DNA from: PGYR01 sp046290495
GTDB taxonomy: Bacteria; Bacteroidota; Ignavibacteria; Kapaibacteriales; UBA2268
Assembly: GCA_046290495.1 (NCBI GenBank)
Contig: JBKAGT010000006.1
Coordinates: 892,858 to 956,857 of the forward strand
Direction of reading: 5' to 3'
Length of the DNA: 64,000 bases
Position numbers and translations under genes: made by a program
The notes under the pieces: generated by a model
Told to the model about the DNA's origin: nothing
Seen by the model: only the letters and a program-made list of their open reading frames with translations
The model's database searches: none
Shown: in pieces, positions 36,495 to 45,157 of the stretch
Layout: every line of letters starts with the position of its first letter
How positions within the stretch are numbered: the stretch's first letter is position 1

Positions 36495-36983
36495 ATGAAA
36501 AAATTATTATTCGCTCTAGTTGTTGTTTCTATGACAGCTTTTACTACTTTCAGCGCTAAAGCTGATATGAAAGTTGGTGGTGGTGCTGGTTATGGTCTAG
36601 ACATTGAAGAATTAGCTATTCAAGTTGGTGGTATTTATAGCTCTGATTTGCCAGTTGATATCGCAGCAGACTTTAAATATTATTTATTAGATGATCCACT
36701 ATCTGCGTGGGAATTCAATGCAAACGCACAATATTATATTACTGACAACGACGGCACAAATTTCTACTTATTAGGTGGTCTAAGTTACGCTAGCGTTTCA
36801 GTTTCTGTAGATTTAGGACCTTTCGGTGGTGAAACATCTACTTCAAGCAGTGAAATCGGTTTGAACATTGGTGCTGGTGCTGATATTGATTTGGGTGGCT
36901 TTACTTTGATGCCACAAGCTAAATTCACTATTGGTGGACTTGAGCAACTTTACCTAGGTGTATTTGCGATGTTTAATATTTAA
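36495..36983 (+). CDS. Small outer-membrane beta-barrel protein
   Basis: A 162-residue exported protein: signal peptide about 1-23 (AFTTFSAKA-DM), then an eight-strand-like pattern rich in Gly and aromatic residues ('KVGGGAGYGLDIEELAIQVGGIYSS', 'NFYLLGGLSYASVSV', 'EIGLNIGAGADIDLGGFTLMPQAKFTIGG'), ending in 'AMFNI'. It resembles OmpX/OmpW-size barrels used as porin-like or structural proteins. It has its own promoter, ribosome-binding site and terminator, which suggests strong independent expression. Confidence 0.75.
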   Translation: MKKLLFALVVVSMTAFTTFSAKADMKVGGGAGYGLDIEELAIQVGGIYSSDLPVDIAADFKYYLLDDPLSAWEFNANAQYYITDNDGTNFYLLGGLSYASVSVSVDLGPFGGETSTSSSEIGLNIGAGADIDLGGFTLMPQAKFTIGGLEQLYLGVFAMFNI

Positions 36984-37005
36984 TTCTAGATTAAATATAT
37001 TTATT

Positions 37006-37045
37006 AAAAAACCCACTGTAGAATTTAATCTAAAGTGGGTTTTTT
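37006..37045. terminator. Bidirectional terminator between convergent genes
   Basis: A stem of AAAAAACCCACT / AGTGGGTTTTTT with a 16-base loop has A/T runs on both sides. It can end both the barrel gene (plus) and the DUF1501 gene (minus, ends 37065). Confidence 0.85.
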
Positions 37046-37064
37046 ATTTGTCTAACCTGTCTTT

Positions 37065-38648
37065 TTACTTCACTACTTTCACTGGTTTCACAATTTGCTT
37101 ATTGCCAGTTTGTAGTCTCAGGTGATAGTTGCCAGAGTTAAGGCCATTTGTATTGAATTGTAATTCCTTTGTAGCTGAAATAGTCATACCCTCGAACAAT
37201 CTCTTAACCTCTTGTCCACGTGAGTTGTAAAGTGAGATTATTGTCATACCGCTTTCTGTTTTAAGCTTCACATTTCCACCACTACCATTCATTGGATTAG
37301 GATATATCTGTAAGTCATTGTCTTCCAAAGTAGTATTGATATTCGTTGTTCCAGATGTCTTGATTATATCTAAGTGTTGGAACTCGCCTAACATAATGTT
37401 ATTGAGGTCATTCTCTTCTACTTCGAACCAATCTTTTAATAGTGAAGCGTAGATAGACCTAAAGTCAAACTGCATTGGCAGATTGTCTTGTACTGTAGCA
37501 TTTGCTGGAATAACTGGATTTGTACCTTGTACACCTGGTATAACGTTAGAGCCAAATACAAACAATGGTGCAGCAGAACCGTGGTCAGTACCGTTACTTG
37601 CGTTCGATAGTATTCTTCTACCAAACTCAGAGAAAGTCATACCAACTACGCTGTCTTCCATATTTTGTAATTTCATCTCATCTTGGAATGCAGCTACTGA
37701 TTCGGAAACCATTCTCAGTAGTTGGTCATGAGCACCTTCTACTTGTCCAGCAGTTTGTACTTGGTTTGCGTGAGTGTCGAACCCACCAAGTGAGTGAACA
37801 AAAACTCTAGTCTTGCTACCACCAGCTATTAGCTGTGCCGTAACTTTTAGTTGTCCGATTAGTCTGTTCCCATCGGTTGCACTATCCCATTTGTTAGACA
37901 TTAATGACCCACCTTTTTCGAAAGTAGATTCTAATGTATCTCCATAGAGCTGAGTCTGATTAATTATTTGTCTCACGTATTCTAATTCATCACCAGCTGG
38001 TGTTGCAGGTGCTTCGTCAATTCCACCAGAATTGATATTATAAATATCAATTTGCCCCTGGGCGTTTGGCGTTATAGCCATACCCATACCTAAGCTTGGA
38101 CCTTGACAAGTCGGTGACACGAATGGTCCATAAGTTATAGACAATGGGTCTAAGTAATCCGAATTAGGGTAATTTGTAGGGTAAGTAGGGTGCTTAGTGT
38201 AAAGCTCACGACCCAACCAACCAGAACTAACTACTTTGTTAGAATCGGATGCTGACGTCCAGATGTCAGTACTTCTGAAGTGCGAGAAGTTTGGCTGTGG
38301 ATATCCAACTGATTGCAACACATGTAATTTTCCTTCATCATAAAGTTCTTTCATGCCTTGCATAGCTGGGTGAAGTCCAACTTCATCCTTTAGTTTCAGT
38401 ATCATATTCTCTGGGACTAATACGTTCTCTCTTGCATTGTATAAGTTTCCGTATTGGTCAAGTGGTATAAGGGTATTGAGTCCGTCGTTACCGCCATTCA
38501 AGAAAATTAGTATCAGCTTCCTGTCTTCAACTTTTGCTAATGAGGCAAACTGTTCAAAAATAGGAGCACCTTTGGCAATGTTCATACCACCTAGCATTAC
38601 TGCTGAGCTGGTCAAACCTGTTGTCTTTATAAAATCTCTTCTTTTCAT
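37065..38648 (-). CDS. DUF1501 protein with twin-arginine-like signal and T9SS sorting domain
   Basis: A 527-residue DUF1501 (sulfatase-like fold) protein. The N-terminus MKRRDFIKTTGLTSSAVML is a twin-arginine-type signal. Family marks are 'LILIFLNGGNDGLNTLIPL', 'LHPAMQGMKELYDEGKLHVLQSVGYPQPNFSHFRSTDIW', 'VFVHSLGGFDTHANQ' and 'MTFSEFGRRILSNASNGTDHGSAAPLFVFG'. The last about 75 residues are a T9SS type A domain ('IYPNPMNGSGG', 'ISLYNSRGQEVKRLF', 'LNSGNYHLRL'). It lies 15 bases downstream of DUF1800, its constant genomic partner. The biochemical role of the pair is not established. Confidence 0.9.
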   Translation of the reverse strand: MKRRDFIKTTGLTSSAVMLGGMNIAKGAPIFEQFASLAKVEDRKLILIFLNGGNDGLNTLIPLDQYGNLYNARENVLVPENMILKLKDEVGLHPAMQGMKELYDEGKLHVLQSVGYPQPNFSHFRSTDIWTSASDSNKVVSSGWLGRELYTKHPTYPTNYPNSDYLDPLSITYGPFVSPTCQGPSLGMGMAITPNAQGQIDIYNINSGGIDEAPATPAGDELEYVRQIINQTQLYGDTLESTFEKGGSLMSNKWDSATDGNRLIGQLKVTAQLIAGGSKTRVFVHSLGGFDTHANQVQTAGQVEGAHDQLLRMVSESVAAFQDEMKLQNMEDSVVGMTFSEFGRRILSNASNGTDHGSAAPLFVFGSNVIPGVQGTNPVIPANATVQDNLPMQFDFRSIYASLLKDWFEVEENDLNNIMLGEFQHLDIIKTSGTTNINTTLEDNDLQIYPNPMNGSGGNVKLKTESGMTIISLYNSRGQEVKRLFEGMTISATKELQFNTNGLNSGNYHLRLQTGNKQIVKPVKVVK

Positions 38649-38663
38649 TATTCTAACTCCTAT

Positions 38664-40319
38664 TTACGATAAGTTATACTCGGCTATATTGAATATAGCT
38701 CTGTATAAGTTTCTTAATAAATATCTTACTATGTTTGTGTTTTCAGTGTTATCCGGATCATTTACATAAGCTGTCCAAACTGCCGTCCATTGGTAATCTT
38801 GCAAACCATCTGGTAGCAAGTTTGATTTGAGATAGTCTAATTGCAACTGAGTTAGCTCGAGTGGCAAGAAGAATTCAGCCAAATCTTTTATTAACTGATT
38901 CGGATTAGAAGGCAAGCTAGTTTGCTCTGCTAGGGCAATATCATTGAATCTCAGTGAATAGCCACGTCCTTTTATTTCTTCTACACCAGCTAAGTAGTCA
39001 CCAAGAACTGCTCTATAAGGTGCAGAAACGCTTGTTAGCCAAAATCTATGGTAACTAGGCGCTTGGTGCATGGCTGGCCAACCAGCTACGCTTGGTGGTT
39101 CACCTAATAGCATTTCCTGTACTGCCGCGTACTGCACTCCGAGTGCTAACCATGCTTGGTAGCTTCCATTTAAATCTGTTGGAAATTCTAACTCTATGTG
39201 TCTGTAAATATTTGCTACAAAGTCAATTGGACTCTTAATCACACAACCAATGTTCCAATTGTCATAGAAATGTGCAGATGAGAACAATGCTTTAAGTGCC
39301 GGCTTCATTTCATAATCATTTTGTCTGAGTATATCAGCCATTGGTGCTATCACATTTGCTTCAGTTTGCTCATCAATCTCATAATATACGAACCAGCGGT
39401 AAAGCTTTCTACAGATATGCTTAGCTGTTTCTTCTTGTTGGAGTATCATGTCTATCAGGTCTTTGTACTCATTTTCGTCGTTATTTTCTATAGTTGCATT
39501 ACCAAATGCAGAGGAGAACTGCTTGACTGTCTTGTCGTGAAGAGCTGGGAAAAACTTCGTATCATATGTATCGCGAAGTGTTCTCCAACCAGTTAGTACC
39601 TTAGCCGCTGCCAATACATCATCTTCTGTGTAGTTAGTATAGTTACCAGGAGCAATCTGTGGACCTTTGCCTATGGTGAATAGTTCTAATATCTCACGTG
39701 CAAAGTTTTCATTTGGGCGACCAACAATATTTTCATTCCCATTCAGATATCTAAGCATAGCAGCATCTACAGTTATTTTCTCTGTCAGAGTTCTGAAATT
39801 ACCAAGTGCATTGTCTCTTAGTGTTCTGTAATAGTTGAACGAATAGTTTGGCTCTCTGATAGTGTTAATCTGAGTAACGAAGTGATTGTGCCAGAACAAT
39901 GTCATCTTTTCACCGACATTGTTACCACTACCTACAATGTTACCAAACCAACGACCCAGGAAGCTGTTCAGTCTTTGTCCTACGCTATTGTTAGCGAATG
40001 GAGTGCCGACCCAGGTTTGTCCTACCGGAGCATAGGGGTCATTAGCATTGTTGTAGTTCAAAGGTAGGGGAGTCTCTTCGTTGAAATCTAAGATAGCATC
40101 TACTGCGTCATCTAATGTCATTTCAGCAAAGTCGCTCATATCCTTCATATTTGGACCAAAAGTACAGCGTCTAAGTAAGTGAGCTGCTTGCTTTTTGCCC
40201 CAACTACCACTGTATTTTTCTAGCCCTGCTTCTATCAGTTGACCACTTCTCCTCTCAGGAATCACTCCTTCGGGGCGAACTTGGTCTTTCGTATTAAAAT
40301 TATGTAGCAAAGTATCCAT
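38664..40319 (-). CDS. DUF1800 family protein
   Basis: A 551-residue protein. 'KKQAAHLLRRCTFGPNMKDMSDFAEMTLDDAVD' is the DUF1800 opening, then 'KMTLFWHNHFVTQ', 'ENFAREILELFTIG', 'EDDVLAAAKVLTGWR' and 'PPSVAGWPAMHQAPSYHRFWLTSV', all typical. No obvious signal peptide precedes the domain, so export (if any) may depend on the DUF1501 partner. It heads a two-gene operon with DUF1501. The function is unknown; cell-surface or secreted roles have been proposed for the pair from co-occurrence only. Confidence 0.9.
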   Translation of the reverse strand: MDTLLHNFNTKDQVRPEGVIPERRSGQLIEAGLEKYSGSWGKKQAAHLLRRCTFGPNMKDMSDFAEMTLDDAVDAILDFNEETPLPLNYNNANDPYAPVGQTWVGTPFANNSVGQRLNSFLGRWFGNIVGSGNNVGEKMTLFWHNHFVTQINTIREPNYSFNYYRTLRDNALGNFRTLTEKITVDAAMLRYLNGNENIVGRPNENFAREILELFTIGKGPQIAPGNYTNYTEDDVLAAAKVLTGWRTLRDTYDTKFFPALHDKTVKQFSSAFGNATIENNDENEYKDLIDMILQQEETAKHICRKLYRWFVYYEIDEQTEANVIAPMADILRQNDYEMKPALKALFSSAHFYDNWNIGCVIKSPIDFVANIYRHIELEFPTDLNGSYQAWLALGVQYAAVQEMLLGEPPSVAGWPAMHQAPSYHRFWLTSVSAPYRAVLGDYLAGVEEIKGRGYSLRFNDIALAEQTSLPSNPNQLIKDLAEFFLPLELTQLQLDYLKSNLLPDGLQDYQWTAVWTAYVNDPDNTENTNIVRYLLRNLYRAIFNIAEYNLS

Positions 40320-40459
40320 AATACCCTCTAAGTTTGTAATCTTATTTTAAATAACAACAACTCTTATTTAATTTAATAACACATTAAAATAAAAAAGGTT
40401 TAACAATATATAAAAATAATTGCTAAACCTCTAAATAAATTAGACTTGTGTAAAAAAAA

Positions 40460-42091
40460 TTAGTCTTCTTTTACACTCTCTTCGTATATCTCTTTTCTTC
40501 TCTCTTTTATCTCTTCATCGCTCATATACTCATCGTAAGTAGTCATTTTGTCAATGAATCCGTTAGGACCAATTTCTACTATTCTGTTTGCAGTCGATTG
40601 CATTAGTTGATGGTCATGAGATGAGAAAAGAAGCACCTGATCGTATTTGATAAGGCCATCGTTGAGTGCCGAGATTGACTCCAAATCCAAGTGGTTGGTT
40701 GGCTCATCTGCTACTAATACATTAGCGCTTTCCATCATCATTTTAGATAGCATACATCTTACTTTCTCACCACCAGAAAGTACATTTACTGGCTTCAGTG
40801 CATCTTCACCAGAGAATAGCATTCTACCTAAGAATGAGCGGATGTAAGTCTCGTCATTGTCATCAGAATATTGGCGTAGCCAGTCTGTAATTGGCAAATC
40901 AGTCTGGAAGTACTTCGAGTTTTCCTTAGGGAAGTAGCTAGGGGTGATAGTTTGTCCCCACTCTATGGTCCCATTATCTTGCTCCATTTCACCCATCAGA
41001 ATGTCGAATAGTACAGTCTTAGCTAAGTCATTTTTGCCAACGAAAGCTATCTTGTCTTTAGGGTTGACTTGTAAGCTGAAATCATTTATTAATAGCTCGC
41101 CGTCCACTTCTTTTGAGATGTTGTTGATGTTCAACACTATGTTCCCAACCTCACGCTCTGCTTTGAATTCGATATAAGGGAAACGACGTGAAGTGTGTGG
41201 GATATTGTCAATAGTTAGCTTGTCTATCATTTTCTTTCTAGCGGTTGCTTGCTTAGCTTTCGAGGCGTTAGCACTAAATCTGCTAATAAATTCTTTCAGC
41301 TCTTTTATCTTATCTTCCGATTTCTTGTTTTGGTCTTTCTTCTGCTTCATCGATAGTTGTGAAGCTCTCAGCCAGAACTCATAGTTGCCGGCAAACATAT
41401 TGATTTGACCGAAGTCAATGTCTGTGATGTGAGTACAAACAGTGTTGAGGAAGTGCCTATCGTGAGATACTACCAATACTGTGTTGTTGAAGTTGATTAA
41501 GAAATCTTCTAACCAATTCTTAGCGTTAATGTCCAAGTTGTTCGTTGGCTCATCGAGAAGTAGGATATCTGGGTTTCCAAATAGTGCCTGAGCAAGTAAG
41601 ACCTTGATTTTATCGCCAGCTTCTAGCTCGCCCATTTTTAACTCATGGCTTTCTTCAGGAAGTCCTAGACCAGAAAGCAACATACCAGCTTCAGCTTCGG
41701 CTTCGTAGCCGTTCATCTCGGCAAACTCAGCTTCCACTTCGCCCATCTTCATACCTTCTTCTTCGGTGAACTCAGTTTTTGAGTACAGCTCATCGCGAAC
41801 TTTGCTAAGCTCATATAGCTCTTTGTGACCCATAATCACTGTGTCTAACACCTTCTCATCATCGAACTTGAACTGGTCTTGCTCTAGCACAGCCATTCTC
41901 ATTTTCGAATCTATCTGCACATCGCCTTTCTGTGGCTCTATCACTCCAGATAGAATCTTGAGGAAAGTAGATTTACCAGCACCGTTAGCACCGATAATAC
42001 CATAGCAATTACCAGGTGTGAACTTCAAGCTAACATCTTTGAACAATGGCTTTTTGCCAAACTGCAATGTTATATTATTAACCGTAATCAT
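40460..42091 (-). CDS. ABC-F family ATPase (YbiT-like)
   Basis: A 543-residue soluble protein with two ABC domains joined by a charged helical linker (about 235-310). The first domain has Walker A GANGAGKST, a divergent signature (ELEAGDKIKVLLAQAL in place of LSGGE) and LLLDEPTNNLD. The second has a degenerate Walker A (GKNDLAKT), a normal LSGGEKVRCM and VADEPTNHLD. This asymmetry is what I recall for the YbiT-like branch. ABC-F proteins bind the ribosomal E site and ease stalled translation. It is a single gene with a TAnnTTTG element upstream. Confidence 0.9.
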   Translation of the reverse strand: MITVNNITLQFGKKPLFKDVSLKFTPGNCYGIIGANGAGKSTFLKILSGVIEPQKGDVQIDSKMRMAVLEQDQFKFDDEKVLDTVIMGHKELYELSKVRDELYSKTEFTEEEGMKMGEVEAEFAEMNGYEAEAEAGMLLSGLGLPEESHELKMGELEAGDKIKVLLAQALFGNPDILLLDEPTNNLDINAKNWLEDFLINFNNTVLVVSHDRHFLNTVCTHITDIDFGQINMFAGNYEFWLRASQLSMKQKKDQNKKSEDKIKELKEFISRFSANASKAKQATARKKMIDKLTIDNIPHTSRRFPYIEFKAEREVGNIVLNINNISKEVDGELLINDFSLQVNPKDKIAFVGKNDLAKTVLFDILMGEMEQDNGTIEWGQTITPSYFPKENSKYFQTDLPITDWLRQYSDDNDETYIRSFLGRMLFSGEDALKPVNVLSGGEKVRCMLSKMMMESANVLVADEPTNHLDLESISALNDGLIKYDQVLLFSSHDHQLMQSTANRIVEIGPNGFIDKMTTYDEYMSDEEIKERRKEIYEESVKED

Positions 42092-42127
42092 ATTATTTTA
42101 TTCTTATTTAGTTTATACAATAGATTA

Positions 42128-42135
42128 CAAATTTA
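42128..42135 (-). promoter_or_regulatory. -7 promoter element (TAAATTTG) for the ABC-F gene
   Basis: TAAATTTG on the minus strand, 37 bases upstream of the ABC-F start, fits TAnnTTTG. Confidence 0.5.
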
Positions 42136-42264
42136 ACACAATAAAAATCATTAATAAAGAAAAAGATGTAATATGTGGGGTGGGTAGGAGAGATGAACTA
42201 TTTGGAATCCTGAGGGTGTAGGCATTTCGACAAGCTCAATGACCTCAAAAGTTGCCCTCCGCTG

Positions 42265-42413
42265 CCAACCCCATAGGGGTTGAATATCTGTAGCAATTGA
42301 TGGAAAGACAAAAAGCTGCTCCATAGGAGTAGTACAAATTGTTGTTTCACCGCTAAGCGGCTTTTGATTTTTGGAGAATCATAATTCTACAGAAATATAG
42401 CCACTCTGTGGCT
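42265..42413. repeat. REP-like cluster of short palindromes
   Basis: Four short palindromes in about 150 bases: AACCCCATAGGGGTT (42267-42281), CTCCATAGGAG (42319-42329), CCGCTAAGCGG (42350-42360) and AGCCACTCTGTGGCT (42399-42413). The first two are followed by similar TGTAGCAATTG / AGTACAAATTG tails, so this looks like a degenerate tandem REP array rather than chance hairpins. No REP-associated transposase gene is nearby. It fills much of the gap between the ABC-F gene and the lipoprotein gene. Confidence 0.65.
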
Positions 42414-42453
42414 GAAATGATATGAACGCATTACAGTAGAGGCATACTCTGGT

Positions 42454-42526
42454 TGCTGAGCCTGCCGAAGCACCATGAATACAGCAATCTCAATTGAGAC
42501 AACCCACGCTACGCTCGCTGTGACAT
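42454..42526. repeat. Dispersed repeat centred on palindrome TCTCAATTGAGA (copy 1)
   Basis: Contains CTGAGCCTGCCGAAGCACC, then CAATCTCAATTGAGACA, then CCACGCTACGCTCGCTGTG. Related copies lie at 44022-44110, 44945-45008 and 46462-46535. Its GC content is higher than that of the surrounding DNA. Confidence 0.7.
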
Positions 42527-42558
42527 TTTTTATCTATCTTATTCACCGATGTAAGCTC

Positions 42559-43839
42559 TTACTCACAGCCCTCTTTGAGGAAGTGATTCTCCTTAAACCA
42601 TAGCTGTACATTGTTTTCATACAGGTCTATGCTGAATAAATTTAGGTCAACACCTGCTACGCCTGCAAACCTCAGATAAGCGTTGTGGCACGGTGGTTCA
42701 CCAAATAGGGGAGGAGAGTAATCACCTCTGATGATAAAAGTTGTTTTAAACGTTGGCACAACTGTGTTGCCAAATATATTCATAGAGATATAAGGGTAGC
42801 TCACTCCGAACTCAGCTGCCACCGAATTGGGAGCACCAGTCAGACCTTCCTCCTTCGAAAGGTTTATATTCCCTGCAGTGTACTCATAATCTACGTTCGT
42901 GCCGTTGTACGAAAAGCCACCTTCTGAATCAAAGTTAAATGAAGCAGATACTTTTGACTTAGCTTCAGCCCCAAGTGGAATCTGGTAGAATATACCAAAA
43001 TCAACTTGCATAGTGATAACGACTGGTATTGGTCCTACCAGGAATGGGTATTTCAGCAATACGATAGGTACCTGAAGCCCAATATTGTCTGTGCCTGCCT
43101 CTGCCTTAACTTCCATCGAAACTTCCAGCTCACCTCTCAGATTCCCGTTCTTAGACTCAAACGTAGTCAGCTCGCTATCAGTAATCTCAATTGAGTTAAC
43201 CGATGCAATCTTCTTAACTCTACCTTCGGTTGAGAATGTAGCGCTGGTGTATTCTCCAAACTTCTTCTTGATATCAAACGAGACATCCATCTCATCTGAA
43301 CCTAATCCCAAATCAATAGTATATGTATAGTCTCCAAACTTACCAGTGTAAGAGAAATCCGAAACACCTGGCTCAAGCTTGAATACTTCGCCGTTTTTGC
43401 CCGGCATAATCATCGTTATTTCTTCTACTTTAGTGAAATCTGTAGTAACGTTCCAATCTATTTCTCCGTTGGATATGGCTTCCGTTAACTTAGCAGGTTC
43501 GTAGCTTACCCTAACGTTGCCACCCATTTCAGTAACCTGAGTTGCCTTGGCTAATACCAGCCCATGCACTACAATCACGTCTCCTACTTGTAGGCCTTTT
43601 GCCTTGTCGCTAGTGCCAGAGAATACGAGAACTGAGTTATCCTCATCGTGAGAAATAAGGTCAGAAACCTCCGTTTCATCAAAGTATGATGTTCCCTCGT
43701 TCCAGTCAGCTTCGAAGTGGGTCTCGTTCGATGCTGGTATATCGCCGTCCAGTGGGGAAGTAGGTTTGTCATCGCCACACGAGTGCAAGCCAAACACCAT
43801 TAATGTAAATACGAATCCAATTAATATTCTTGATTTCAT
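42559..43839 (-). CDS. Large predicted lipoprotein, function unknown
   Basis: A 426-residue protein with a lipoprotein signal (LMVFGLHSCGDDK, Cys near residue 21) and an acidic Ser/Pro linker. The long beta-rich body has a segment of membrane-like small residues ('IVLLKYPFLVGPIPVVITMQVDFGIFYQIPLGAEAK') and a cysteine-containing end (FKENHFLKEGCE). No family is recognised. Codon use is more GC-rich than in flanking genes, and the gene sits between copies of a dispersed repeat, which could point to acquisition. It faces away from the 44-kb gene array. Confidence 0.65.
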   Translation of the reverse strand: MKSRILIGFVFTLMVFGLHSCGDDKPTSPLDGDIPASNETHFEADWNEGTSYFDETEVSDLISHDEDNSVLVFSGTSDKAKGLQVGDVIVVHGLVLAKATQVTEMGGNVRVSYEPAKLTEAISNGEIDWNVTTDFTKVEEITMIMPGKNGEVFKLEPGVSDFSYTGKFGDYTYTIDLGLGSDEMDVSFDIKKKFGEYTSATFSTEGRVKKIASVNSIEITDSELTTFESKNGNLRGELEVSMEVKAEAGTDNIGLQVPIVLLKYPFLVGPIPVVITMQVDFGIFYQIPLGAEAKSKVSASFNFDSEGGFSYNGTNVDYEYTAGNINLSKEEGLTGAPNSVAAEFGVSYPYISMNIFGNTVVPTFKTTFIIRGDYSPPLFGEPPCHNAYLRFAGVAGVDLNLFSIDLYENNVQLWFKENHFLKEGCE

Positions 43840-44021
43840 AGTAACTCCTGCTTATGAACTGTTCTATATTATCACTTAATAGGACAAATAATTTGTAAAT
43901 TAATTCATTCAATTTGCCCGTAACCAAAGATAATAAAATACTTACAAATAACAAGATGTATTTTTCATATTGGCAATGCTCATAATGACACAGTCCCCGT
44001 CATCCTGAACGTATGTGCCTG

Positions 44022-44110
44022 TGCTGAGCCTGCCGAAGTACCATGAACAGCAATCTCAATTGAGACAGACCACGCTAAAGACGTGGCAGGCTCCTACAGA
44101 GGGGAATAGG
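44022..44110. repeat. Dispersed TCTCAATTGAGA repeat (copy 2)
   Basis: Has the same CTGAGCCTGCCGAAG and CAATCTCAATTGAGACA blocks as copy 1, then a CCACG...CGTGG hairpin and GGCTCCTACAGAGGGG. It leads directly into the duplicated promoter segment. Confidence 0.7.
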
Positions 44111-44174
44111 CGTTGGGTAAAATTGAAATATTTTTCTAAATTGGTAGATGAACAAATTACCTATAGACCTACAA
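44097..44174 (+). repeat. 78-bp direct duplication, left copy (promoter region plus first nine codons)
   Basis: By my alignment bases 44097-44174 are identical to 45070-45147. The segment runs from CAGAGGGGAATAGGCG through TGAAATATTTTTCTAAATTG to the ATG at 44148 and the codons for MNKLPIDLQ. Weaker similarity continues upstream into the dispersed repeat. Confidence 0.9.
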
Positions 44175-44834
44175 TTACATTTCTTTAAATTTTATGATGA
44201 TGAAATTCCTGTTTCTGATTTTGAAAGTTGGGTCTATACAAACAAAGACATTGAACAATATCTTGATAATGAAACCTATACCAGACTGATTTCATTGAAC
44301 TTCAAAGACAAATACATAAAAAATGAAATGAGTAAAACTATTGATATTTACTTGGACTTTGGAAAATATGAAGAGAGAAAGTTGAGAAGAATATTGAAAG
44401 ATTTAGTAAACCGTACTGACAATTTTACCAAATCGTTGATTGAAACATATGACTTATATTGCTCGGGATATGATTTCTTTAACAATCTCGCCTTTGGTTA
44501 TGGTTTGACTTTCTCATCAGACTTCTATGACTTTAATGAGTGGGAAAAACTTACTCACGAAGAAAAAATGAAAAGAATAGATAAAGTATATCAAGGAGTA
44601 AAAAGTGAAGCTTCATTATTATTGATGTGGCTTGATGAACGGGTTATAATTCCTACTGGAGAGGTCGGTGACTTAGGTCAATTAGAATTTATTGACAACA
44701 GAACCGACATTGAAAAAAAGTTAAGAACTGTAAAAACTATTGATTATTCACAAAAAGGAACAATTAGAAATTGGATTAACTACTTAAGATTTCATTTAAA
44801 TAATTATATTAAAAAAGTATGTTCATGGCTTTGA
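44148..44834 (+). CDS. Immunity-like protein of unknown family
   Basis: A 228-residue soluble protein. The opening 'VSDFESWVYTNKDIEQYLDNETYTRLISLNFKDKY' (about 18-55) has the FExWxY...LE...LgxxxYxxLIxxNf pattern I associate with small immunity-like proteins near polymorphic toxins; this is from memory and the family is not assigned. The middle and C-terminal parts are helical ('DEWEKLT..EKMKRIDKVYQGVKSEASLLLMWL', 'IRNWINYLRFHLNNYIKKVC'). There is no toxin gene next to it. Its promoter region and first nine codons are duplicated exactly at 45070-45147. Confidence 0.6.
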   Translation: MNKLPIDLQLHFFKFYDDEIPVSDFESWVYTNKDIEQYLDNETYTRLISLNFKDKYIKNEMSKTIDIYLDFGKYEERKLRRILKDLVNRTDNFTKSLIETYDLYCSGYDFFNNLAFGYGLTFSSDFYDFNEWEKLTHEEKMKRIDKVYQGVKSEASLLLMWLDERVIIPTGEVGDLGQLEFIDNRTDIEKKLRTVKTIDYSQKGTIRNWINYLRFHLNNYIKKVCSWL

Positions 44835-44944
44835 GAGAGGATAGATAGACTCTTCGGTCGCTTTACTTCCTCAGAGTGACACTGTTGTCTATCATCCGCT
44901 GCGTGTGTAGCCAAAGGCATTAGCTTAAGGTGGTCTATTATCCC

Positions 44945-45008
44945 TGTCATTGCGAACGAAGTGTGGCAATCTCAATTGAGACAGCACACGCTAAGCTCGC
45001 TGTGACAT
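44945..45008. repeat. Dispersed TCTCAATTGAGA repeat (copy 3)
   Basis: Reads GTCATTGCGAACGAAGTG, TGGCAATCTCAATTGAGACA, then CACACGCTAAGCTCGCTGTG. It lies between the two small genes, upstream of the second copy of the duplicated start segment. Confidence 0.7.
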
Positions 45009-45069
45009 AATAGTCCTCCCCAGTCAGAACGAGTTCAGACAGCCCACGCCGAGGCGTGGCAAGCTCCTC

Positions 45070-45147
45070 CAGAGGGGAATAGGCGTTGGGTAAAATTGAA
45101 ATATTTTTCTAAATTGGTAGATGAACAAATTACCTATAGACCTACAA
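45070..45147 (+). repeat. 78-bp direct duplication, right copy (start codon leads to a 10-codon stub)
   Basis: Identical to 44097-44174. Here the ATG at 45121 reads MNKLPIDLQN and then stops (TGA at 45151). The next gene's ATG is at 45158, four bases after the stub's stop. The duplication therefore supplies promoter and leader to a different gene. Confidence 0.9.
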
Positions 45148-45157
45148 AATTGAAACT

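Noticed and set aside
42018..42221. Plus-strand ORF of 67 codons over the ABC-F start
   Set aside because: It is mostly antisense to the ABC-F gene and its promoter and has no coding character.
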